Shown piece by piece: positions 1 to 8,914 of a stretch of 10,814 nucleotides of DNA; the first letter of the stretch is position 1, and every line of letters starts with the position of its first letter. The translations under genes were made by a program, and so were the position numbers. The DNA is from Oscillospiraceae bacterium (GTDB lineage: Bacteria; Bacillota; Clostridia; Oscillospirales; Acutalibacteraceae). Location: assembly GCA_019417045.1 (NCBI GenBank), contig DXWE01000024.1, forward strand, positions 5,392 to 16,205. Direction: 5' to 3'. The notes under the pieces are model-generated. The model saw only the letters and a list, made by a program, of their open reading frames with translations. It made no database searches and was not told the DNA's origin.

Positions 1-1
1 C

Positions 2-40
2 ACCGGCGCCGTCACCACCTGGTCGGGAGTCGCCGGCTGA
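2..40 (+). CDS. pstS: C-terminal fragment of a probable phosphate-binding protein PstS (partial)
   Basis: Only the last 12 codons and a TGA stop are present, reading TGAVTTWSGVAG. The fragment is too short to identify by sequence. The call is an inference from position: it ends just before a hairpin and is followed by pstC, pstA, pstB and phoU in the usual order, where the gene before pstC normally encodes the extracytoplasmic phosphate-binding lipoprotein. The other two forward frames read through into the gap, so this is the frame that ends neatly before the hairpin. Another gene cannot be excluded. Confidence 0.42.
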   Translation, partial: TGAVTTWSGVAG

Positions 41-55
41 CAGAACACACCACCG

Positions 56-89
56 GAACAGACGCTGCCTTACCAGCGTCTGTTCTCTT
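56..89 (+). terminator. Hairpin between pstS and pstC (attenuator, leaky terminator or mRNA-stabilising stem)
   Basis: A perfect 12-bp inverted repeat (56-67 pairing with 74-85) encloses a 6-nt loop, CCTTAC. A further G-U pair is possible at 55/86. The tail, CTCTTA, is only moderately T-rich, so this is not a classic strong terminator. It sits 16 bases after the preceding stop codon and 55 bases before the pstC start, inside what should be one operon. Such stems commonly let the binding-protein mRNA accumulate above the membrane-subunit mRNA. The structure is seen directly; the function is inferred. Confidence 0.7.
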
Positions 90-139
90 ACAGGGGTGTA
101 TGTTAAATCCAGGAAAGATGTGCCCAAAGGAGGGCGTGT

Positions 140-991
140 ATGAGTAAGGTGAAGGAAATCCTGATGGAGATCCTGTTTCTGCTGGCGGCGTGCGTCTCGA
201 TTCTCGCGGTGATCCTGATCTGCCTGTTCCTGTTTGCCAACGGAATCCCGGCCATAAGCAAGATCGGGGTGTTTGATTTCCTGCTCGGGGAGAAATGGAG
301 TCCTTCTAAGGATATCTACGGGATCCTGCCGATGATTCTCGGCAGTATCTATGTCACGGCGGGCGCGATCCTGATCGGGGTGCCGATCGGGATTCTCGCC
401 GCCATCTTCATGGCAAAGTTCTGTCCCAAATGGCTGTACCGGTTTTTAAAACCCGCGGTGGACCTGCTCGCGGGCATCCCGTCGGTTGTCTACGGCTTCT
501 TCGGGCTGGTGGTGATCGTGCCGTTTGTCCGTGAGACGTTCGGCGGCGACGGGATGAGCATCCTCACCGCCTCGATACTGCTCGGGATCATGATCCTCCC
601 CACCATCATCGGGGTGAGCGAATCGGCCATCCGCGCGGTTCCGGAGAGCTATTATGAGGGCGGGCTGGCGCTCGGCGCGAGCCACGAGCGCAGCGTGTTC
701 TTCGCCACCGTACCGGCCGCCAAATCGGGGATCCTGGCCGGCGTGGTGCTCGGGGTCGGCCGGGCGATCGGGGAGACGATGGCGGTCATCATGATCGCCG
801 GCAACCAGCCGCGTATCCCCGACAGCCTGCTCAAAGGCGTGCGCACGCTGACCACCAATATCGTGCTCGAGATGGGATACGCGGCGGATCTCCACCGGGA
901 GGCCCTCATCGCGACGGCGGTGGTGCTCTTTGTGATGATTCTGCTGATCAACCTGCTGTTTTCGGTGCTGAAAAGGAGGGATAAAGCATGA
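140..991 (+). CDS. pstC: Phosphate ABC transporter permease PstC
   Basis: PstC is one of two inner-membrane channel subunits of the high-affinity Pst phosphate importer; it pairs with PstA and is driven by PstB. The 283-residue protein has an N-terminal hydrophobic segment (about 7-33), further membrane segments at about 61-93, 110-130, 141-160, 197-220 and 255-277, and a positively charged tail. The Pst signature LAGIPSVVYGFFGL lies at 110-123. The EAA-type cytoplasmic loop that contacts the ATPase is at about 173-198 (EGGLALGAS), and a conserved RAIGETMAV segment is at 208-216. Length is slightly short of many PstC proteins but complete. The ATG at 140 is preceded by an excellent ribosome binding site, AAAGGAGG, at 126-133. 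The stop overlaps the pstA start in an ATGA, suggesting coupled translation. Confidence 0.95.
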   Translation: MSKVKEILMEILFLLAACVSILAVILICLFLFANGIPAISKIGVFDFLLGEKWSPSKDIYGILPMILGSIYVTAGAILIGVPIGILAAIFMAKFCPKWLYRFLKPAVDLLAGIPSVVYGFFGLVVIVPFVRETFGGDGMSILTASILLGIMILPTIIGVSESAIRAVPESYYEGGLALGASHERSVFFATVPAAKSGILAGVVLGVGRAIGETMAVIMIAGNQPRIPDSLLKGVRTLTTNIVLEMGYAADLHREALIATAVVLFVMILLINLLFSVLKRRDKA

Positions 992-1899
992 CGGCGGCTA
1001 TCAATCGGCAGACGCTGCGGCAAAAGCTGCGCGCCTATAAACGCAGTCCCTTTTCCCTGCTTCTGTTTATCGCCGTGACACTCGCCATGGCACTGACGGC
1101 GATCACGTTGCTGTTTTTGGTCGGATACATACTGGTCAAGGGCATTCCGCACCTCACCCCCGACCTGTTTGCCTGGGAGTACACGTCTGAAAACGTGTCG
1201 CTGACGCCTGCGCTCATCAACACCATCCTGATGACGCTGCTTTCATTGCTGATCGCGGCGCCGCTCGGGATCTTCTCCGCCATCTATCTCGTGGAATATG
1301 CCCGCCGCGGCAACAAGCTGGTCGGGGTGGTGCGGATCACGGCGGAGACCCTCTCCGGGATCCCCTCCATCGTCTACGGGCTGTTCGGCATGTTGTTCTT
1401 CGTCACGACCTTCCACTGGGGCTACTCCTTCCTCGCGGGTGCGTTCACGCTCGCCATCATGATCCTGCCGCTCATCATGCGCACCACCGAGGAGGCGCTG
1501 AAGGCGGTACCCGATTCCTTCAGAGAGGGCAGCTTCGGACTGGGGGCCGGCAAGCTGCGCACGGTCTTTCGCATCGTGCTGCCCTCCGCCACGCCCGGGA
1601 TCCTCGCCGGGATCATTTTGAGCATCGGGCGGATCGTGGGGGAGACCGCGGCCCTGATGTACACCGCGGGTACAGTGGCGGATATCTTCCAGCCCACCAA
1701 GCACACCGGCAACTGGCTGGTCGACGGGTTCTCCACCTTCCTGTCGTCCGGACGCACCCTCTCGGTGCACATGTACTCCCTCTCGAGCGAGGGGTTCCAT
1801 GTGGACCAGGCCTATGCGACCGCCGTGGTGCTGCTCGTCATCGTCATCCTCATCAACTGGCTGTCCGGGCGGGTGGCGAAAAAACTGACCAAACGATAG
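988..1899 (+). CDS. pstA: Phosphate ABC transporter permease PstA
   Basis: PstA is the second membrane subunit of the Pst phosphate importer. The 303-residue protein has a basic N-terminus, a first membrane segment at about 22-50, an extracytoplasmic stretch, then five more hydrophobic segments ending with one at about 276-292 and a basic tail. The family motif SGIPSIVYGLFGM is at 123-135, the EAA-type loop (EGSFGLGAGKLRTVF) is at about 180-194, and IGRIVGETAAL is at 213-223. Compared with PstC it carries the extra loop rich in Ser/His (about 235-272) usual for PstA. The ATG at 988 overlaps the pstC stop by four bases. Its ribosome binding site, AAGGAGGG, lies inside the end of pstC, so the two subunits are probably made in equal amounts. 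Confidence 0.95.
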   Translation: MTAAINRQTLRQKLRAYKRSPFSLLLFIAVTLAMALTAITLLFLVGYILVKGIPHLTPDLFAWEYTSENVSLTPALINTILMTLLSLLIAAPLGIFSAIYLVEYARRGNKLVGVVRITAETLSGIPSIVYGLFGMLFFVTTFHWGYSFLAGAFTLAIMILPLIMRTTEEALKAVPDSFREGSFGLGAGKLRTVFRIVLPSATPGILAGIILSIGRIVGETAALMYTAGTVADIFQPTKHTGNWLVDGFSTFLSSGRTLSVHMYSLSSEGFHVDQAYATAVVLLVIVILINWLSGRVAKKLTKR

Positions 1900-1911
1900 G
1901 AGAAGCCGAGT

Positions 1912-2661
1912 ATGGATAAATTTGTCATGCAGGATCTCAATCTCTATTACGGCGATTTTCATGCCCTGAAGCATGTCGATCTCCGGCTACCGGCACAGGA
2001 GATCACCGCGTTTATCGGCCCGTCCGGGTGCGGGAAGTCCACCCTGATCAAAACCCTCAACCGCATGAACGACCTGGTCGAAGGGTGCCGCATCACCGGC
2101 AGCGTGACGCTCGATGGGGAGGATATCTATGGGAATATGGATGTCAACCTGCTGCGCAAGCGGGTGGGCATGGTGTTCCAAAAACCGAACCCCTTCCCGA
2201 TGAGCGTGTACGACAACATCGCGTTCGGCCCGCGTACCCACGGGATCCGTTCCAAGGGGAAGCTGGATGAGATCGTCGAGAAATCCCTGCGGGACGCGGC
2301 AATCTGGGACGAGGTGAAGGACCGGCTGAAGAAGAGTGCGCTCGGGCTCTCGGGCGGCCAGCAGCAGCGGCTGTGCATTGCGCGGGCGCTCGCCGTGCAG
2401 CCGGAGGTGCTGCTCATGGATGAACCCACCTCCGCGCTCGACCCGATCTCCACCTCCAAGATCGAGGATCTGGCGGTAGAGCTGAAAAAGGACTACACCA
2501 TCATCATGGTGACGCACAACATGCAGCAGGCCGCGCGGATCTCGGACAAAACCGCCTTTTTCCTGCTCGGCGAGGTCATCGAATTCGGAGAGACCGAAAA
2601 GCTCTTCTCCATGCCGCACGACAAGCGCACGGAGGACTATATCACCGGGAGGTTCGGATAA
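1912..2661 (+). CDS. pstB: Phosphate ABC transporter ATP-binding protein PstB
   Basis: PstB is the cytoplasmic ATPase that powers phosphate import through PstC/PstA. At 249 residues it has the normal PstB length. The nucleotide-binding parts are intact and in order: Walker A GPSGCGKST at 36-44, Q-loop Gln90 in VFQKPNPFPMS, signature LSGGQQQR at 146-153, Walker B VLLMDEP at 166-172 with catalytic Glu171, D-loop SALD at 174-177, and switch His202. The stretch NRMNDL after Walker A and the segment FQKPNPFPMSVYDNIAFGPR are characteristic of PstB rather than of other ABC ATPases. The gene begins 12 bases after the pstA stop with a TAGGAGA ribosome binding site that includes that stop. Its own stop shares one base with the phoU start (TAATG). 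Confidence 0.97.
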   Translation: MDKFVMQDLNLYYGDFHALKHVDLRLPAQEITAFIGPSGCGKSTLIKTLNRMNDLVEGCRITGSVTLDGEDIYGNMDVNLLRKRVGMVFQKPNPFPMSVYDNIAFGPRTHGIRSKGKLDEIVEKSLRDAAIWDEVKDRLKKSALGLSGGQQQRLCIARALAVQPEVLLMDEPTSALDPISTSKIEDLAVELKKDYTIIMVTHNMQQAARISDKTAFFLLGEVIEFGETEKLFSMPHDKRTEDYITGRFG

Positions 2662-3314
2662 TGCGCAACAGATTCGACGAGCAGCTGGAGCTGCTGAATG
2701 AAGAGCTGATCAAAATGGGCGCCCTGTGCGAGCGGGCCATCGCCTATGCGACCAAATCCCTGATCAATGGGGATGCCTCTCTCGCCCGCAAGGCGGTCGA
2801 GGCGGACGAGGAGATCGATCAGAAGGAGCGGGAGATCGAGGGGCTGTGCCTGAAGCTGCTGCTCCAGCAGCAGCCGGTGGCCCGGGACCTGCGCCAGATC
2901 TCCTCCGCGCTCAAGATGATCACGGATATGGAGCGAATCGGCGACCAGGCGAGCGATATCGCCGAGATCGCGACGCTCGAAAACCTCCGGGTGGCGGGCA
3001 GCTCCCTGCATGTGGAGGAGATGGCGAACGCCACGATCCGGATGGTGACGGACAGTATCGACGCCTATGTCAAGCGGGATCTGGATCTCGCGCGCAAGGT
3101 AATCCAGTCGGACGACATCGTGGACCGGCTGTTCGACAAGGTCAAGGACGAACTGATCGCGCTGATCTCCGAGGACGCCGGAAACGGCGAATACGCGGTC
3201 GATCTGCTGATGATCGCCAAATACTTTGAGCGGATCGGCGACCATGCGACCAATATCGCAGAGTGGGTGGAATTCTCCATCACCGGCTACCACAAAGGGG
3301 AGCAGGAGCCATGA
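2661..3314 (+). CDS. phoU: Phosphate signalling protein PhoU
   Basis: PhoU is a cytoplasmic all-helical protein that works with the Pst transporter and, in well-studied bacteria, with the PhoR-type kinase to hold the phosphate-starvation response off when phosphate is plentiful. The 217-residue protein shows the two-repeat structure of the family: each half carries a metal-binding helix motif, DMERIGDQASD at 89-99 and YFERIGDHATN at 188-198. It starts with MRNRFDEQLELLNEELIKMG, a typical PhoU N-terminus. The start overlaps the pstB stop by one base and the stop overlaps the downstream regulator start in an ATGA. PhoU and the regulator should therefore be made together, supporting a direct role in phosphate signalling. 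Confidence 0.96.
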   Translation: MRNRFDEQLELLNEELIKMGALCERAIAYATKSLINGDASLARKAVEADEEIDQKEREIEGLCLKLLLQQQPVARDLRQISSALKMITDMERIGDQASDIAEIATLENLRVAGSSLHVEEMANATIRMVTDSIDAYVKRDLDLARKVIQSDDIVDRLFDKVKDELIALISEDAGNGEYAVDLLMIAKYFERIGDHATNIAEWVEFSITGYHKGEQEP

Positions 3315-3982
3315 TTTTCTGCGTAGAGGACGATGACAGCATCCGGGAGCTGGTGACCTATACGCTGTGCGCCAACGGACTGGAAACCCGCGGCTTTGAA
3401 CGCGCGGCCCCGTTCTGGGAGGCGATCCGGGAGGAAAAGCCGGAACTGGTGCTGCTCGATATCATGCTGCCGGACGAGGACGGCATCTCCATTTTAAAGC
3501 AGCTGCGCGCCACGCCGGCGACCAGCGCCGTCCCGGTGATCCTGCTCACCGCCAAGAGCGGCGAGTTCGACCGGGTGTATGGGCTCGACTGCGGCGCGGA
3601 CGACTATATCTGCAAGCCGTTCGGGCTGATGGAGCTGCTCTCCCGGGTGAGGGCGGTGCTCCGCCGCACCGCGCCTGCCGCCAGCGCACAGGTGCTGCAA
3701 TGCGGGGAGATCGTGCTGGACGTCACCCGGCACCGGGTGACAGCCGGGGGCGAAGAGGTGCAGCTGACCTTCAAGGAATTTGAGCTGCTGCGCTACCTGA
3801 TGGCACACGCCGGCACGGTGTTCACCCGGGACAATCTGCTGCAGGCCATCTGGGGATATGATTTCGACGGCGAGACCCGCACGGTGGACGTGCACATCCG
3901 CATGCTGCGGCAGAAGCTCGGGATCTACGGCGAGCGGATTGAGACGGTGCGCGGAATCGGGTATAAAATTGCAGAGAAATAG
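3311..3982 (+). CDS. PhoB/OmpR-family DNA-binding response regulator, probable phosphate-response regulator
   Basis: This is a two-component response regulator with an N-terminal receiver and a C-terminal winged-helix DNA-binding domain. In the 223-residue protein the acidic pocket is Asp7/Asp8 (CVEDDDS), the phosphoacceptor is Asp50 (LVLLDIMLPDEDG), Thr80 is the switch residue and Lys102 is in the CKPF motif. The winged helix spans about 128-221, with recognition helix RTVDVHIRMLRQKLG at 190-204 and the end motif VRGIGYKI. The frame is open further upstream to 3263, but that would add 16 residues ahead of the receiver fold. The ATG at 3311 overlaps the phoU stop (ATGA), follows GGGGAGCAGGAG, and gives the standard start MIFCVEDD. 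Context points to a PhoB/PhoP role. No histidine kinase gene follows: the operon stops at a hairpin immediately downstream. Confidence 0.92.
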   Translation: MIFCVEDDDSIRELVTYTLCANGLETRGFERAAPFWEAIREEKPELVLLDIMLPDEDGISILKQLRATPATSAVPVILLTAKSGEFDRVYGLDCGADDYICKPFGLMELLSRVRAVLRRTAPAASAQVLQCGEIVLDVTRHRVTAGGEEVQLTFKEFELLRYLMAHAGTVFTRDNLLQAIWGYDFDGETRTVDVHIRMLRQKLGIYGERIETVRGIGYKIAEK

Positions 3983-3985
3983 GCA

Positions 3986-4020
3986 AAGGGACCCGGAGAA
4001 CTCTCCGGGTCCCTCTTCTT
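3986..4020 (+). terminator. Strong intrinsic terminator at the end of the pst-phoU-regulator operon, shared with convergent carB
   Basis: A 12-bp perfect inverted repeat, GGGACCCGGAGA at 3988-3999 and TCTCCGGGTCCC at 4002-4013, lies just after the regulator stop codon and 13 bases from the carB stop on the other strand. The innermost pairs probably open to give a tetraloop or larger. The + strand exit is CTCTTCTT and the - strand exit is CTTTGCC. It can therefore act in both directions between converging genes, with the better T-rich tail on the + strand. Confidence 0.88.
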
Positions 4021-4026
4021 ATGCAA

Positions 4027-7245
<3,219 letters not shown>

Positions 7246-7282
7246 AACACACTCCTTCTCCGGCAACATCCGAAATCCTGGC

Positions 7283-7320
7283 CCAGAGCGCCGCGTGTCG
7301 CCGGGTACCGGCAGCCCTGG
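7283..7320 (-). promoter_or_regulatory. Larger stem-loop in the carB leader
   Basis: In the carB transcript, CCAGGGC (7320-7314) can pair with GCUCUGG (7289-7283), including one G-U pair. Inside it, GCCGG and CCGGC (7312-7300) form a 5-bp hairpin with a 3-nt loop. No run of U follows, so it does not look like an intrinsic terminator. I do not recognise a PyrR-binding loop or a known riboswitch. The pairing is seen by eye only and alternative folds are possible in such GC-rich RNA. Confidence 0.4.
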
Positions 7321-7321
7321 C

Positions 7322-7335
7322 GGGAAATCCTTCCC
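7322..7335 (-). promoter_or_regulatory. Small hairpin in the carB leader
   Basis: In the carB transcript, GGGAA pairs with UUCCC around a GGAU loop, near the 5' end of the predicted leader. Its GGATTTC is repeated at 7278-7272 further along the same leader. The role is unknown; it may only protect the 5' end. Confidence 0.4.
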
Positions 7336-7344
7336 CACACTTTT

Positions 7345-7356
7345 CTAATCGATTAG
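7345..7356. promoter_or_regulatory. 12-bp perfect palindrome CTAATCGATTAG at the carB transcription start (candidate operator)
   Basis: The sequence reads the same on both strands across 12 bases. It overlaps the last two bases of the carB -10 box and covers the predicted transcription start on the - strand, a classic place for a repressor to block initiation. A symmetric site with a central CG is the shape bound by LacI-type regulators. The regulator itself is not in the window, so the assignment is inference. Confidence 0.45.
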
Positions 7357-7384
7357 TATAGCACAAACCGGTGGCACAGCGCAA
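7355..7384 (-). promoter_or_regulatory. carB promoter, extended -10 type
   Basis: Reading the - strand, the -10 box is TATACT (7360-7355), one base off the sigma-A consensus, preceded by TGC (7363-7361) as in an extended -10. A weak -35, TTGCGC (7384-7379), lies 18 bases upstream. The extended -10 would compensate for the poor -35. Predicted start is near 7348, giving a leader of about 100 nt before the carB ATG. Confidence 0.6.
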
Positions 7385-7418
7385 GGGGGATCTCCCCATT
7401 TTTTTTACAAAATTTCTG
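7385..7418. promoter_or_regulatory. AT-rich tract with a small G4/C4 hairpin between the divergent promoters
   Basis: GGGG-ATCT-CCCC (7386-7397) is followed on the + strand by ATTTTTTTTACAAAATTT (7398-7415). It has the form of a very short intrinsic terminator on the + strand, and would stop any transcript entering deoC from behind. The tract also lies upstream of both -35 boxes and could serve as an UP element for deoC, since it falls roughly 45-65 bases before the predicted start. Which role applies cannot be decided from sequence. Confidence 0.4.
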
Positions 7419-7429
7419 CTCTTTCGCGT

Positions 7430-7458
7430 TTGAGAATTGGTAGAAAATAGTGTATACT
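7430..7458 (+). promoter_or_regulatory. Sigma-A-type promoter of the deoC operon
   Basis: TTGAGA (7430-7435) and TATACT (7453-7458) are separated by exactly 17 bases, close to the consensus TTGACA-17-TATAAT. The predicted transcription start is near 7465, about 23 bases before the deoC ATG, leaving a short leader that carries GGGAGGTG. It appears to be the promoter for deoC, deoD, deoB, cdd and the downstream phosphorylase gene. Confidence 0.8.
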
Positions 7459-7467
7459 AAATACCAA
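7437..7467. repeat. Inverted repeat TTGGTA-N19-TACCAA bracketing the deoC -10 box (candidate operator)
   Basis: TTGGTA at 7437-7442 and its exact complement TACCAA at 7462-7467 flank the -10 box and predicted start of deoC. A protein bound here would cover the core promoter. The arms are only 6 bases each in an AT-rich patch, so chance is a real possibility. It does not match an operator I know for DeoR or CytR. Confidence 0.3.
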
Positions 7468-7487
7468 AGGTTGGGAGGTGCCGGTAA

Positions 7488-8153
7488 ATGGATATCCAGC
7501 AGATCCTGCGGGCGGTGGACCACACGCTGCTGACCCGCACGGCCACGTGGGCTGAGATCCGTGCCGTATGTGAGGAGGGGCTTCGCTATGGAGTCGCGAG
7601 CGTGTGTATTCCGCCCTGCTTTGTCGCACAGGCGGCGGCGTACCTGAGCGGCCGGCTGCCGGTGTGCACGGTCATCGGGTTCCCGAATGGCTATCACACC
7701 ACGGCGGTCAAGTGCTTTGAGGCAGAGGACGCGGTGAAGAACGGCGCCGATGAACTCGATATGGTGATCAACGGCGGCTGGGTCAAGGAGGGGCGGTACG
7801 ACGACGTACTCTCCGAGATCCGGGCGGTGAAGGCAGCGGGGGACGGCCGGCTGCTCAAGGTGATCGTCGAGACCTGCCAGCTCACGGAGGAGGAGAAGAT
7901 CCGCCTGTGCGGGGTGGTGTCCAACGCAGGCGCAGACTACATCAAGACCTCCACCGGCTTTGCGGGCGGCGGCGCCACCGCGGAGGACATCGCGCTGTTC
8001 GCCAGACACGTGGCCCCGCCTGTGAAGATCAAGGCCGCGGGCGGGATCCGGACGCTGGAGGATGCAGAGCGCTTCCTCAAGCTCGGGGCGTCCCGGCTCG
8101 GCACCAGTTCGATCGTGAAACTTTTGGAAAACCGGCCGGCCGCCGGCTATTGA
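7488..8153 (+). CDS. deoC: Deoxyribose-phosphate aldolase DeoC
   Basis: DeoC reversibly cleaves 2-deoxyribose-5-phosphate to glyceraldehyde-3-phosphate and acetaldehyde, the last step of deoxynucleoside breakdown. The 221-residue TIM-barrel protein has the normal bacterial length. The Schiff-base lysine is Lys153 in DYIKTSTGF, the second active-site lysine is Lys182 in VKIKAAGGIR, and the conserved acid is Asp91 in ADELDMVIN. The N-terminal DHTLL motif (11-15) and VIGFPNGYH (62-70) are also typical. The ATG at 7488 follows GGGAGGTG at 7473-7480 with 7-nt spacing. It is the first gene after the divergent promoter, and deoD follows 14 bases after its stop. Confidence 0.97.
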   Translation: MDIQQILRAVDHTLLTRTATWAEIRAVCEEGLRYGVASVCIPPCFVAQAAAYLSGRLPVCTVIGFPNGYHTTAVKCFEAEDAVKNGADELDMVINGGWVKEGRYDDVLSEIRAVKAAGDGRLLKVIVETCQLTEEEKIRLCGVVSNAGADYIKTSTGFAGGGATAEDIALFARHVAPPVKIKAAGGIRTLEDAERFLKLGASRLGTSSIVKLLENRPAAGY

Positions 8154-8167
8154 AAGGAGAGAGGGCC

Positions 8168-8914
8168 ATGTCGGAAACCTCCCGCACCCCGACACCACAC
8201 ATCGACGCGCATCCCGGGGATTTTGCCAAAACCGTGCTGATGCCGGGGGACCCCCAGCGCGCGCAGTTCGTCGCAAAGACCTATCTGAAAGACGCCCGGC
8301 TCGTCAATAACGTCCGCGGCGTACAGGGGTACACCGGCACGTTTGAGGGCGTTCCCGTCTCGGTCATGGCGAGCGGGATGGGCATGCCCTCGATGGGGAT
8401 CTACAGCTACGAGCTCTTCCGCTTCTTCGGGGTGGAGAACATCCTGCGCATCGGCTCCGCCGGCGCGCTGTCCCGGGACATCCGCGTGCGGGACATCGTG
8501 CTCGGTATGGGCGCGTGCACCAATTCGCGGTTTGCCCACCAGTACGGCCTGCCCGGCACCTTCGCGCCGATCGCGAGTTATCCGCTGCTGCGCGTGTGCG
8601 CGGATGAGGCAAAGCGCAGGGGACTGCTGGTGCATGTCGGCAACCTGCTCTCGTCCGATACCTTCTACGACGCCGACCCGGCCGCTGCCGGCAAGTGGGC
8701 GGGCATGGGGGTGCTCGCCACCGAGATGGAGGCGGCCGCGCTCTATATGACGGCGGCGGCCTGCGGCAAACGGGCGCTCGCCATCTGCACGATCTCGGAC
8801 CACATCCTCACCGGGGAGAGCACGAGCGCGGAGGAGCGCCGCGCCACCTTCACCCAGATGATGGAGCTCGCGCTGCACACGGCGGTGCGAATGGAAGGGG
8901 AGGCGGCGGAATGA
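8168..8914 (+). CDS. deoD: Purine-nucleoside phosphorylase, DeoD type
   Basis: DeoD splits purine (deoxy)ribonucleosides with phosphate to the free base and (deoxy)ribose-1-phosphate. The 248-residue protein belongs to the NP-I family, hexameric DeoD class. Residues matching the E. coli active site are visible: His11 (TPHIDA), Gly27 and Arg31 in PGDPQRA, Arg50 in NNVRG, Arg94 and Ser97 in LRIGSAGA, the nucleoside-binding ATEMEAA (Glu186-Met187-Glu188), Asp211 in TISDHI, and Arg224 in AEERRATF. The frame is open far upstream inside deoC, but the ATG at 8168 gives the usual N-terminus and has AAAGGAGA at 8153-8160. Its stop overlaps the deoB start (ATGA). The Asp at 211 is the residue that normally lets the enzyme accept adenosine, so 6-aminopurine nucleosides are likely substrates. 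Confidence 0.96.
   Translation: MSETSRTPTPHIDAHPGDFAKTVLMPGDPQRAQFVAKTYLKDARLVNNVRGVQGYTGTFEGVPVSVMASGMGMPSMGIYSYELFRFFGVENILRIGSAGALSRDIRVRDIVLGMGACTNSRFAHQYGLPGTFAPIASYPLLRVCADEAKRRGLLVHVGNLLSSDTFYDADPAAAGKWAGMGVLATEMEAAALYMTAAACGKRALAICTISDHILTGESTSAEERRATFTQMMELALHTAVRMEGEAAE

Noticed and set aside
86..139. A separate promoter for pstC or a Pho box in the pstS-pstC gap
   Set aside because: There is a single TTAAAT-like element near 103 but no repeated TTAACA-type half-sites and no convincing -35/-10 pair. Read-through from pstS is the simpler explanation.
100..147. Mini-ORF of 15 codons overlapping the pstC start, beginning ATG at 100
   Set aside because: It has only a short AGGGG with about 3 bases of spacing, no informative residue pattern, and ends just inside pstC. 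A leader peptide cannot be excluded but nothing supports it.
1243..1974. Open frame of about 240 codons on the - strand opposite pstA
   Set aside because: It is antisense to a clear pstA and pstB start, its composition is full of His, Gly, Asp and Gln, and no family motif is seen.
7246..7338. N-terminal extension of CarB from a GTG at 7338, or from an ATG at 7269
   Set aside because: Neither start has a good ribosome binding site, and the GTG lies only about 10 bases from the predicted transcription start. The added residues precede the conserved CarB N-terminus. The ATG at 7245 has AGAAGGAG at correct spacing.
7907..8167. Upstream extension of the DeoD frame into deoC
   Set aside because: The extension is out of frame over the conserved end of deoC and is Arg/Gly/His-rich. 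The ATG at 8168 has a good ribosome binding site and gives the normal DeoD length.
8695..8910. Upstream extension of the DeoB frame into deoD
   Set aside because: The extra 72 residues are a shadow of deoD. The ATG at 8911 gives the family N-terminus and overlaps the deoD stop in the usual ATGA.
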